From contig NZ_CP180210.1 in the NCBI RefSeq assembly GCF_047556435.1, positions 3,720,001 to 3,784,000 on the forward strand: 64,000 bases of DNA, read 5' to 3'. The translations under genes were made by a program, and so were the position numbers. Within the stretch, counting starts at the first letter, position 1. Each line of letters opens with the position of its first letter. Source of the stretch: Alteromonas sp047556435. GTDB taxonomy: Bacteria; Pseudomonadota; Gammaproteobacteria; Enterobacterales; Alteromonadaceae. Shown here one piece after another: positions 1 through 8,079 of this stretch. The notes under the pieces were generated by a model, which made no database searches, had not been told where the DNA came from, and saw nothing but the letters and a program-made list of their open reading frames with translations.

Positions 1-987
1 CGCGATTTTTACATCCCCTCTCTAACCCCGGTTTCAGGTAACGATGAAGGTTCGCAGTTCGACGCCCATATTCGCCAGTCTCGTTTCCGCTTCACAACCA
101 ACACGCCAACTGAAAATGGTGATACTATTACCGGCGTGCTGGAACTTGATTTTATCGTTACCGACGGTGGAGATGAACGGATCAGTAACTCTTATACTCC
201 ACGCGTGCGCCATGCATTCCTGAAATACAAGAACTGGTTAGTAGGCCAAACCTGGACCACGTTTATGGACGTGGCGACCCTCCCGGAGTCACTGGACTTC
301 ATCGGTGTTACTGATGGCACCATCTTTGGACGTCAAACCATGGTCCGCTACTCGAATAATGGATTTGAAGTAGCACTGGAGAACCCGGAAACCACGGTGA
401 CACCCTTTGGCGGTGGTGGTCGTATTGTTGCCGATGACAACGCCGTCCCCGATTTTATCGCCGCTTACACCGCAACACGCGACTGGGGTCACTTTAAAGT
501 TGCCGGCCTGATTCGTCAGTTATCCTATGATGATGGCGCAGGTATAGACGCTGATGAAACAGGCTATGGGATTTCCGTGTCAGGTAAAATAAATTTAGAT
601 AACGGGGACGATATTCGCCTGTTATTCAACACCGGCTCAGGAATTGGTCGCTATACCGCGTTGAACGCGCATAACGGTGCTGTAATTGATGCGAATGGCG
701 ATCTGGAAGCGATCGATTCCTACGGCTACACCCTGGCATACCGTCATGTGTGGAATCCGAAAACCCGCAGTAATTTTATGTTCTCCGCACTGGAAGTCGA
801 TAACGATACTGCATTAACCGGTGTAGGCGTAACACAAAGCACTTACAGTGCTCGCGCCAACGTACTGTACTCACCAACAAAAGCGCTTACCTTCGGTGCG
901 GAATATGCGTTTGCGCACCGCGAAACCGAAGCGGATTTGGAAGGCGACATGAACCGCGTCCAGTTCTCAGCTAAATACGCTTTCTAA
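1..987 (+). CDS. DcaP-like outer-membrane porin, C-terminal part (5' end outside window)
   Basis: The frame is open from base 1, so the start lies upstream; the GTG at 136 is internal. The visible 328 residues are alternating short beta strands with charged turns and end in a terminal aromatic (KYAF), typical of an outer-membrane barrel. An early stretch, DAHIRQSRFRF, followed by a long sheet-rich region resembles DcaP-family trimeric porins, which take up small (often anionic) solutes. Family assignment is by recognition only; substrate is unknown. A strong terminator follows directly. Confidence 0.75.
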   Translation, partial: RDFYIPSLTPVSGNDEGSQFDAHIRQSRFRFTTNTPTENGDTITGVLELDFIVTDGGDERISNSYTPRVRHAFLKYKNWLVGQTWTTFMDVATLPESLDFIGVTDGTIFGRQTMVRYSNNGFEVALENPETTVTPFGGGGRIVADDNAVPDFIAAYTATRDWGHFKVAGLIRQLSYDDGAGIDADETGYGISVSGKINLDNGDDIRLLFNTGSGIGRYTALNAHNGAVIDANGDLEAIDSYGYTLAYRHVWNPKTRSNFMFSALEVDNDTALTGVGVTQSTYSARANVLYSPTKALTFGAEYAFAHRETEADLEGDMNRVQFSAKYAF

Positions 988-1005
988 AGTAGTCACAATA
1001 TCTCC

Positions 1006-1030
1006 AGGCCACCTTTCGGTGGCCTTTTTT
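1006..1030 (+). terminator. Rho-independent terminator of the porin gene
   Basis: An 8-bp perfect stem, AGGCCACC/GGTGGCCT, with a TTTC loop is followed by a T run. It starts 19 nt after the porin stop codon. Confidence 0.9.
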
Positions 1031-1422
1031 GTTTGCCGCCACACCTGCACAGTACACCGCAAATATTTTTTCTTTTCTGAGACGGTGTGCATACACACTA
1101 TTTGTGTGCATTTATTAATCTGAAAAAATCGCTTCGGGCTTGATACAACGGGTTATCCAGCGCTTTAGTCACCTGTTTTTCATAAGCCCTGTACGACATC
1201 GTTTCAGGGAGTCTCGCATGCAAACGCAAAATTAATGCATACGTATTCACATTGTTTACAATTTATTCACATTCTAGGGTGTGTACTGTGGTTAAGCATT
1301 CATAGAAATGTCAGCCAGACAATCTCATGATGAATATTTGCACCGGCGTCAAAGGAAAGGAATTGCTGCGCCAATTGCAGGTTGACGTCTTGATACCTTA
1401 TGACAATACGGGACACCCAATT
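1031..1422. other. Intergenic region upstream of the amylase
   Basis: No gene is seen here. It contains an imperfect inverted repeat around 1088-1111 (gcatacaca / tgtgtgc) and an exact 10-bp direct repeat at 1244-1253 and 1264-1273. The amylase frame is open from 1327, but that upstream extension looks non-coding. Confidence 0.6.
1244..1273 (+). promoter_or_regulatory. Exact direct repeat TATTCACATT with 20-bp period
   Basis: TATTCACATT occurs at 1244-1253 and again at 1264-1273, two helical turns apart, about 150 bp before the amylase start. Spacing and placement suit a pair of activator or repressor half-sites. No regulator is identified; the role is inferred. Confidence 0.4.
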
Positions 1423-3414
1423 ATGAAAACATCTATTATGACCGGAGCGTTACTCGGTGCCGGCATGCTGGTTAGCGCCCCTGCCGCTGCTGCCGCCCCC
1501 ACAACTTTTGTTCACCTGTTTGAGTGGAACTGGCAGGACATCGCGACAGAATGCGAAACCCACCTTGGGCCAAAAGGTTTTGCCGCAGTTCAGGTCTCTC
1601 CGCCGAATGAGCATATCGACGTGTCTGAATGGTGGGCACGCTACCAACCAGTAAGCTATGTACTGGAAAGCCGCGGCGGCACGCGCAGTGAGTTTATCGA
1701 TATGGTAGAGAGATGTGACGCCGTGGGCGTGGATATCTATGTAGACGCCATTATCAACCATATGGCGTCTGGCAGCGGCACAGGTACCGCTGGCAATACC
1801 TTCGGCAATAAGTCCTATCCGATGTATTCGCCGCAGGACTTTCATAGCACCTGCGCCATTACAGATTATGGCAATCGCTGGCAGGTACAAAACTGTGAGC
1901 TGGTTGGTCTTGCCGACCTGAACACTGCTGACAACTACGTACAGTCTACACTGGCAGCCTATATGAACGACCTTATCAATATTGGTGTTGCAGGTTTCCG
2001 ACTGGATGCCTCCAAGCATATGGCTGCCTCAGACATTGATGGCGTGCTGCAGAGACTTAACGGTAACCCACTCATTTTTCAGGAAGTGATTGACCAGGGG
2101 GGTGAAGCGATCGGGGCCTCTGAATATTTTGGTAACGGCCTGGTGACGGAATTTAAATACTCGGTCGAAATTGGCAATACTTTCAGAAATGGCTCGCTGT
2201 CCTGGCTTAGCAATTTTGGCGAAGCATGGGGCTTTATGCCCAGTTATCAGGCTGTAGTCTTCATAGACAATCACGACAACCAACGCGGCCATGGCGGTGG
2301 CGGCAATGTCATTACCTTTGAGGATGGCAGACTTTACGATCTGGCAAATGTGTTCATGCTGGCGTGGCCTTATGGCTACCCTAAAGTGATGTCCAGCTAT
2401 GACTTTCACGGTGATACTGACGCGGGCCCCCCTGCGGTCCCGGTTCACAACAATGGGAATCTGGAGTGCTTCGCAAGCAACTGGAAGTGCGAACATCGCT
2501 GGAGTTACATAGCGGGAGGCGTAGACTTCAGAAACAACACGGCTGATAACTTCACAGTGACGGACTGGTGGAGCAATGGCGGCAATCAAATTGCTTTTGG
2601 CCGGGCAGACAGTGGTTTTGTTGCGATAAACAAAGAAGCTTATGCGTTAAACACCACGCTACAAACGTCTATGGCGCCCGGACAATATTGTGACGTATTA
2701 AGCGGTGAGCTGAACGCAGCTGGCGACGGCTGTACGGGCAACACACTTACGGTAGACAGCAGTGGCGCAGTGACTGTCGCGATTCCCTCCTGGGAAGCGG
2801 TAGCCATTCACAAAAACGCCAGGATAACGACAACACCTACCTCTGCAGACTGGCAACGCACCCTGATCTTTATTGAAGCCCAAACCGCCAGTGGTCAGGA
2901 TATGTTTGTCAGAGGGGGGATTGATCACGATTACGCGGCTGCTAACCTTGGCCGAAACTGCACCAGCACCAACTACGCCTGCGCCATCCCTGTTGTTCAC
3001 AACAATTTGCGTAACGCGACGACAGCGCCGTGGAAAGCCAATGATAACTATCTGGACTGGTATGGCATCGAGGCGTCGCAAAGCACTGAAGCAGAAGGCA
3101 GTGCGCTCGACTGGACCACGGACACCTGGCCTGCCGGCTGGGGTCCGTTAAAAACGGTTGCAAACGATGGCTATGGAGAAACCCCTTTCAATACCTGGGG
3201 ATCACACTACTGGATGCTGGATGTGCAGATGGACTGCAGCAAAACTGTCAATGGCTGGTTCGAGCTCAAAGCCTTCGTCAAAAACGGACAGGGCTGGGAA
3301 GGCGATATCACTCAGAACGCCACGCCATATTCATCTACCAACCATATGGCACAGTGCGGGAAAAAGAATAGGTTTCGCTTTGGTCAGAACGATGCCGCTA
3401 TAACTGCACTTTAA
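1423..3414 (+). CDS. Secreted chloride-dependent alpha-amylase with C-terminal extension
   Basis: An extracellular endo-acting starch hydrolase of family GH13, closely resembling the P. haloplanktis/animal-type enzymes. I start at ATG 1423, which opens directly with a signal peptide (about residues 1-24, ending in an alanine run); the ATG at 1327 would bury it behind 32 unlikely residues. In this numbering the catalytic residues are D195 (GFRLD), E221 (FQE) and D285 (DNHD). R193, N283 and K321 match the chloride ligands. The core ends near residue 468. Residues about 477-663 (IFIEAQTASGQDMF onward) match the C-terminal propeptide of the Antarctic enzyme, which is known to be cleaved off after secretion. 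Start with weak ribosome binding site. Confidence 0.93.
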   Translation: MKTSIMTGALLGAGMLVSAPAAAAAPTTFVHLFEWNWQDIATECETHLGPKGFAAVQVSPPNEHIDVSEWWARYQPVSYVLESRGGTRSEFIDMVERCDAVGVDIYVDAIINHMASGSGTGTAGNTFGNKSYPMYSPQDFHSTCAITDYGNRWQVQNCELVGLADLNTADNYVQSTLAAYMNDLINIGVAGFRLDASKHMAASDIDGVLQRLNGNPLIFQEVIDQGGEAIGASEYFGNGLVTEFKYSVEIGNTFRNGSLSWLSNFGEAWGFMPSYQAVVFIDNHDNQRGHGGGGNVITFEDGRLYDLANVFMLAWPYGYPKVMSSYDFHGDTDAGPPAVPVHNNGNLECFASNWKCEHRWSYIAGGVDFRNNTADNFTVTDWWSNGGNQIAFGRADSGFVAINKEAYALNTTLQTSMAPGQYCDVLSGELNAAGDGCTGNTLTVDSSGAVTVAIPSWEAVAIHKNARITTTPTSADWQRTLIFIEAQTASGQDMFVRGGIDHDYAAANLGRNCTSTNYACAIPVVHNNLRNATTAPWKANDNYLDWYGIEASQSTEAEGSALDWTTDTWPAGWGPLKTVANDGYGETPFNTWGSHYWMLDVQMDCSKTVNGWFELKAFVKNGQGWEGDITQNATPYSSTNHMAQCGKKNRFRFGQNDAAITAL

Positions 3415-3465
3415 TGTAAAGGGTGAGTATGTCTTCGTGCATGCTCACTATGTTTATCTGAATAC

Positions 3466-3497
3466 GCGGGCCGCTTATTCTTAACCGGCCCGCTTTT
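3466..3497 (+). terminator. Terminator after the amylase
   Basis: GCGGGCCG at 3466-3473 pairs with CGGCCCGC at 3486-3493, followed by TTTT. It lies between the amylase stop and the convergent end of the phosphate transporter gene. A weaker hairpin (GTGAGTATG/CATGCTCAC) precedes it at 3423-3448. Confidence 0.75.
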
Positions 3498-3499
3498 CA

Positions 3500-4657
3500 T
3501 TACCAGGTCGATGCCATAATCACACTCAACGGCAACGCAAAAAAGAGACCTCCCACGTAGGCCGCACCGTAAAATTTTCTTCGCGCAGTGATCACAGACA
3601 AACCGTAAGACAAGTTAAGTGGAATATTGCGCAAAAAAGGTACGCCATAAATCACCGCTACGCCCAGAACGTTATACAGCAAATGAACCAGCGCAATTTG
3701 TAATGCAAACCCACTGTTCATTCCGGTCACCCCAAGCGCGGCAATAAGCGCAGTGATACAGGTGCCGATATTAGCGCCCAATGTGAAAGGATAGATATCT
3801 CGCGCAGATAATATTCCACTACCCACCAATGGCACGATCAGTGATGTTGTGGTGGAAGAGGATTGCACCAATACCGTTACCACCGTACCTGAAGCAATAC
3901 CTGAAAGCGGTCCTCTGCCAATACTTTTGTGCAGGATCTCTTTGGCTTTCCCCACCATAAGGCGCTTCATGATTCGCCCCAGCCAGGTAATAGAGAGCAT
4001 GATCAGTGAAATTCCCAGTAAAATCGCTACAAGCCCAGGGTAAATCCCCGGCAAAAATGCCAGTCCCCCAAGTATTGCGTCCGTCAGCGGTTGTGTCATC
4101 GCTTTGATAGGGTTAACACCACTTCCAGTGAGTGCTTCTCCGGTATGGAGGATATCAACGATGAACCCGCTCATCTTTTCCAGTAAACCAAAAGCCATTT
4201 CCAGTGGCAAAAAGATAACGACACTGAGCACATTGAAAAAATCATGGATCGTCGCGGCATTAAACGCGCGCTGAAATTCATCCTTGCGGGCGATGTGTCC
4301 CAGACTCACTAAGGTATTGGTAACACTGGTGCCAATATTCGCCCCCATCATCATTGGGATGGCGATGGTAATAGGAAGCCCGCCTGCCACCATACCAACA
4401 ATGATAGACGTTACGGTACTGGAAGACTGGATCAGCGCAGTTGCTACCATGCCAATGATTAGGCCAAGCACCGGATTAGACGCAAACGCAAAGAGCTCTT
4501 TGGCGTGATCGCCTGCGGCCAGTTTGAAACCTGAACCAATCATGCTGACTGCCAGCAGCATCAAATACACCATTGCGACTAAAAACAGCCATTGAACAGC
4601 GCGTGGACTTGATGGCAGCAGCTCAGTGACTTTTGCGTTATCTGAAGACACTGTCAT
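3500..4657 (-). CDS. nptA: Na+/phosphate cotransporter family protein (NptA/SLC34-like)
   Basis: A 385-residue inner-membrane protein with about eight or more hydrophobic segments, predicted to import inorganic phosphate with sodium. The two family signature repeats QSSS are present at residues 77-80 and 265-268, each followed by a Thr-rich segment, giving the inverted-repeat fold of the PF02690 family. Length is close to Vibrio cholerae NptA. There is no C-terminal PhoU domain, unlike the longer YjbB type. Three tandem PhoB half-sites lie about 34 bp upstream, so expression is probably induced by phosphate starvation. It is convergent with the amylase and monocistronic. Confidence 0.88.
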   Translation of the reverse strand: MTVSSDNAKVTELLPSSPRAVQWLFLVAMVYLMLLAVSMIGSGFKLAAGDHAKELFAFASNPVLGLIIGMVATALIQSSSTVTSIIVGMVAGGLPITIAIPMMMGANIGTSVTNTLVSLGHIARKDEFQRAFNAATIHDFFNVLSVVIFLPLEMAFGLLEKMSGFIVDILHTGEALTGSGVNPIKAMTQPLTDAILGGLAFLPGIYPGLVAILLGISLIMLSITWLGRIMKRLMVGKAKEILHKSIGRGPLSGIASGTVVTVLVQSSSTTTSLIVPLVGSGILSARDIYPFTLGANIGTCITALIAALGVTGMNSGFALQIALVHLLYNVLGVAVIYGVPFLRNIPLNLSYGLSVITARRKFYGAAYVGGLFFALPLSVIMASTW

Positions 4658-4690
4658 AGGAATTCCTCAAATGCGTTACCGGTAAATCCT

Positions 4691-4719
4691 ATGACAGCTA
4701 TATGACAGGCTAATGACGG
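4691..4719 (-). promoter_or_regulatory. Pho box: three tandem PhoB half-sites
   Basis: Read on the minus strand, CCGTCAT-N4-CTGTCAT-N4-CTGTCAT repeats with the 11-bp period of PhoB sites; two units are exact CTGTCAT. The consensus Pho box is two such 7-mers with an A/T-rich 4-bp spacer. It sits directly upstream of nptA. Confidence 0.85.
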
Positions 4720-4780
4720 CATGCTCGCAAACCGTCACAAAAAATTATGGTGAAGATTGGCGCAGGCACCAATACACAGA

Positions 4781-5833
4781 TCAGAATCCGGCAGGATAGC
4801 GACGCATTACCGTCTCAATTTGTCGTAATATGGCATCGTCCAGTGGCATAGAGAACGCCGCCACGTTTTCTTTGAGCTGCGCCATCGTAGTGGCACCAAT
4901 GATAGTCGAGGTGACTCCCGGTACCTGCTGACACCACGCAAGCGCTAGCTGGGCGGGTGTTAGCTTAGCTCGTTGCGCCACTTCCATATACTGGCGGGTG
5001 GCTTCCTGCGCGGGATCTTTATCTCTGAAAAGCCCCTGACGCTGTACATAGGTCCAGCGCGACCCTTTTGGCCGGGCACCATCGAGATACTTTCCGCTCA
5101 GCATGCCTGTGGCCAGTGGCGACCAGGGCAGATAAGCAATGTCTTCCAGCGCGCACATTTCTATTAAGTAGGGCCAGTCTTTGGTATGCAGCAGACTAAA
5201 CTCATTTTGTATTGAGACCGGCTTAGGGATATCCATGTCCTGGCATAAGCGAAGGAAGGTGTGGATTCCCCATGGCGTATCATCGGATAGCCCCCAGTGA
5301 CGAATCTTTCCATCCACCATAGCCTGGTTGATTCCGTTGAGAATATCTCGCATGCCGTCGACTTCACGCTCGCGGTTAACACCGCATGGGTTCGTCTTTC
5401 CCGGCCAGTGCTTGCCAAAATGTGGCGTTGACCGGTTAGGCCAGTGCAGCTGATAGACATCGATTACATCAGTATGCAGGCGCTTGAGCGACGCATCCAG
5501 TGCCTGCGTCAGTGAAGCCGCTGAAATCTCGCTGCCCTCTCGAATATAGCTGAATCCGCTGCCAGCGACTTTCGTCATCAGCACCATGTCCCGGCGCTTT
5601 TCCGGGAACCGGCGTAGATAGTCGCCAATACACCGCTCGGTATCACCATAGGTTTGCTCGTTCGGTGGTACCGGATACATTTCCGCGGTATCAATAAAGT
5701 TGATACCGGCATCCAGCGCGAAATTGAGCTGGTCGTCGGCGTCTGCCTGAGTATTCTGAATGCCCCAGGTCATGGTACCCAGGCAAATATCTGAAACGTT
5801 AAGATCGCTGCTTCCAAGAGTGTGGTAATGCAT
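4781..5833 (-). CDS. tas: NADP(H)-dependent aldo/keto reductase, Tas type
   Basis: A 350-residue cytoplasmic aldo/keto reductase closely resembling E. coli Tas: the N-terminus MHYHTLGSSDLNVSDICLGT and the segment FIDTAEMYPVPP are characteristic. D and Y of the catalytic tetrad are seen in DTAEMY; the lysine follows in LMTKVAG and the histidine in LHWPNR. The TIM barrel is full length. Physiological substrate is unknown. The start is 5 bp after the stop of the upstream membrane-protein gene, so the two are probably cotranscribed. Confidence 0.9.
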   Translation of the reverse strand: MHYHTLGSSDLNVSDICLGTMTWGIQNTQADADDQLNFALDAGINFIDTAEMYPVPPNEQTYGDTERCIGDYLRRFPEKRRDMVLMTKVAGSGFSYIREGSEISAASLTQALDASLKRLHTDVIDVYQLHWPNRSTPHFGKHWPGKTNPCGVNREREVDGMRDILNGINQAMVDGKIRHWGLSDDTPWGIHTFLRLCQDMDIPKPVSIQNEFSLLHTKDWPYLIEMCALEDIAYLPWSPLATGMLSGKYLDGARPKGSRWTYVQRQGLFRDKDPAQEATRQYMEVAQRAKLTPAQLALAWCQQVPGVTSTIIGATTMAQLKENVAAFSMPLDDAILRQIETVMRRYPAGF

Positions 5834-5838
5834 AGGTA

Positions 5839-6930
5839 TTAAATCGCTTTTCCTGTATGACGCTCTGGCAGGTTTTCCCGGGCGCAGGCCAGCTCAGCTT
5901 CCGCATTTGCCAACTTATGTTCGATGTCCCGTCTGGACTCGACCATCTCATTTGCCAGTTCTGCCAGTGACTTAAATTCGGCAAACCCCAATTGTCTGGG
6001 GTCCATTTTCTGATATTGTCGCTTACAGCGATAAAAGAACATGACAAAGTTAGCAAATGCGCGATGAAATGTCGCAAAACTCTTGACCAAAATAAGCAGC
6101 AGCGCGACAGACGTCAGTCCGGCAATCGTCAGGCTGTATATTTTTACCTGTTGCTGCTGTTTTTCAAGTATCGGCTGCAGCGCCTGATCGATGCGTTGCA
6201 GCAGCGCTTCCACATGGTGAGCCTGCCGGCGAAACTGCCCGCGAAGCCCATCATTATGCGTCACCCCGAGTGTGTGATAAGCATCGGCAAGGTGGGAAAA
6301 TGTATTGCGGTATTCCTGCAGCATCATGGTTACCGCTGTGTCGGATTCCAGGCGATCTGCCAGTTTGGATAACGCCTGATCCGCTTTTTCCCGATAAAAG
6401 CTGTCGCGCGATAACTGGTAATTTCTAACTGCCAGCCTGGCTTCATCGAACTGTGTACGAGTTACCGAACCGTAGCCGAAGTCGGGCTGTCTTAACAATT
6501 TCTGCTCGGTGTTGGACAAGGCATAGAGCTGCCCCTGTACTGGCGATAACCCAATTTGCGTTTGCAGGCTCACTACCTGCTGAAATAATTGCTGATACTG
6601 ATACAGCCCTTTGGCAAGCTGAGTCGCCTGCTCCTGCGGAAGCTCGTAAGTGGCAAATAACGGCGTTATTGTCTGAAGCCGGCCGTTCAGTGTGTCTGCC
6701 CGCTCACTGAAACGTTCAAAGTAGCGAGGATTGTGCCGCAACAGAAAGTCCTTTTCGTGGCGGCGCATTTGCAGTAAATCCTGCCCCATTCTGAGCAACT
6801 GGCTTTGTTGCTGTTGCAGTCGGTATTGCTGTTCAGAAAAATAATGCTGACTCCCCACCAACAACCCCATTCCCAGCACACAAACACAGGTCATCAAAGC
6901 AAGCCGGGATTTAATCGAGTCAAAACGCAT
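5839..6930 (-). CDS. Membrane protein with HBM-like helical sensor domain, no signalling domain
   Basis: A 363-residue protein with one N-terminal membrane helix, a long helical periplasmic region containing MRRHEKDFLLR, a second membrane helix (around VALLLILVKSF) and a short C-terminal coiled coil. The MRRHEKDFLL motif is typical of helical bimodular (HBM) ligand-binding domains of chemoreceptors and kinases. Unlike those, this protein stops after about 90 cytoplasmic residues, with no HAMP, methyl-accepting or kinase domain. I choose ATG 6930 over the TTG at 6951. It precedes tas by 5 bp. Function is unknown. Confidence 0.7.
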   Translation of the reverse strand: MRFDSIKSRLALMTCVCVLGMGLLVGSQHYFSEQQYRLQQQQSQLLRMGQDLLQMRRHEKDFLLRHNPRYFERFSERADTLNGRLQTITPLFATYELPQEQATQLAKGLYQYQQLFQQVVSLQTQIGLSPVQGQLYALSNTEQKLLRQPDFGYGSVTRTQFDEARLAVRNYQLSRDSFYREKADQALSKLADRLESDTAVTMMLQEYRNTFSHLADAYHTLGVTHNDGLRGQFRRQAHHVEALLQRIDQALQPILEKQQQQVKIYSLTIAGLTSVALLLILVKSFATFHRAFANFVMFFYRCKRQYQKMDPRQLGFAEFKSLAELANEMVESRRDIEHKLANAEAELACARENLPERHTGKAI

Positions 6931-7149
6931 AACCAGGACACTCAATAGCAAATCAGAGAGGCAGGCTACCGCAGTTATATGACCTTAATGTTTCAATGAG
7001 GCCGCTGCCATAAACACAGAAGTAGTGCATTTATGAACATATACAGTGATGACATTTTGCTGCTCGATTTGAGCAGGGCTTGAGAAATGCCGAATCTACT
7101 GTTATTCGAACACAGCAGACCGGCGTCAGAAAAATACCTGTGACATGAT

Positions 7150-7446
7150 TTATAAAAAAACAGCGCCGAGTGTTAATCCCATCACAAATGTCGCGCTGCC
7201 AAGCAGAATAAGGTGGGTTACGGAAACACTGCTGTGCGCGTGCTTCACGCCTCCATCGGCAAGTAAGGCAACATATTCAACCGAAAACGCCACCGCCAGA
7301 GACTGCGTGGTTTCCATCGACGCAATACCGGTTTTCTCGGCGCGCTGCACAGTGCGTACAGAGATGTCACAAAGCGCGGCAACATGCTCCTGAGTCCAGC
7401 CTCGTTGCTGTCGCTTTTGTTTTATAATGTCGGCGTTTAGAAGCAT
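7150..7446 (-). CDS. XRE-family HTH regulator with C-terminal membrane anchor
   Basis: 98 residues. Residues 5-60 form a Cro/C1-type helix-turn-helix (IIKQKRQQRGWTQEHVAAL, then DISVRTVQRAEKTG). Residues about 75-98 are a single hydrophobic segment that ends the protein, so DNA binding would occur at the membrane. Its ATG overlaps the stop of the upstream gene (TGATG), indicating translational coupling with the 134-residue membrane protein. Regulon is unknown; self-regulation is plausible given the inverted repeat before the operon. Confidence 0.75.
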   Translation of the reverse strand: MLLNADIIKQKRQQRGWTQEHVAALCDISVRTVQRAEKTGIASMETTQSLAVAFSVEYVALLADGGVKHAHSSVSVTHLILLGSATFVMGLTLGAVFL

Positions 7447-7850
7447 CAGGCACCTCCGAAAAATGAGGCGGCCAGATAACCCACAACCAGTCCAGCCACT
7501 CCTGAGCCAATCATGACTGCTGTTAATTCTCGCGCATTCATACCGTTAGATAACGCTTCACTCACCTCATAAACTACCTTTTCACCACAACGAACTTCTA
7601 AAAATACCTCTTTTAGTTTATTGCGGCTGCCGAACGTGAGAGCGAGGGTATCACCTTCGACGACGATTTCATGAGTTGAAGACATGGCGAAACCGTTTTG
7701 GTTAATTACCAGTTCATCGTCTACCCAGACTTTTTCTTTGAACGACCAGCTGGCATTGTGAACGACAACCTGATGCCCTTTGTACATAAACGGCATGAAC
7801 AGGCCATCACGATAGGAAAAGCTAACCGGGTTGTTATATTGTGTTGTCAT
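7446..7850 (-). CDS. Unrecognised protein with C-terminal membrane segment, partner of the HTH gene
   Basis: 134 residues from ATG 7850, chosen because a GGAG lies just before it; ATG 7862 has no such site. The first 105 residues are beta-rich and soluble. The last 25 or so (a Gly/Ala-rich AVMIGSGVAGLVVGYLAASF) form one membrane helix. I do not recognise the family. The overlap with the following membrane-anchored HTH gene suggests the two products act together, perhaps as sensor/anti-regulator and regulator. Confidence 0.6.
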   Translation of the reverse strand: MTTQYNNPVSFSYRDGLFMPFMYKGHQVVVHNASWSFKEKVWVDDELVINQNGFAMSSTHEIVVEGDTLALTFGSRNKLKEVFLEVRCGEKVVYEVSEALSNGMNARELTAVMIGSGVAGLVVGYLAASFFGGA

Positions 7851-7862
7851 GTAAAACTCCAT

Positions 7863-7898
7863 GTGTGTGATTAGGCCCTACGATGACCTCTCACACAC
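7863..7898. promoter_or_regulatory. Inverted repeat GTGTGTGA / TCACACAC before the HTH operon
   Basis: GTGTGTGA (7863-7870) and TCACACAC (7891-7898) are perfect inverted 8-mers 20 bp apart, just upstream of the operon's first start codon. It is a candidate operator for the encoded HTH protein, or a leader stem. Confidence 0.4.
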
Positions 7899-8001
7899 CT
7901 TTACACCATGTCATAAATACGACTGTCGCCCCCGTGACAGGGCGTGTCATGTTACTGTCAGGCCTTATTATACCGGACACAGGCAATGATAAGAGACTGT
8001 G

Positions 8002-8053
8002 TGCTAAAGACTTCTTAATTGGCGATGATACCGTTGAGAAAAGGTCTTTAGCA
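8002..8053. repeat. Inverted repeat downstream of the histidine kinase gene
   Basis: TGCTAAAGAC (8002-8011) and GTCTTTAGCA (8044-8053) are perfect 10-bp arms with a 32-nt loop, 27 bp beyond the kinase stop codon. It has no T run and might act as an mRNA 3' stem. Confidence 0.45.
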
Positions 8054-8079
8054 TCCATGCACAGAAGATTCATGCAACG

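Noticed and set aside
1327..1422. Upstream start for the amylase at ATG 1327
   Set aside because: It would place 32 non-signal residues before a good signal peptide.
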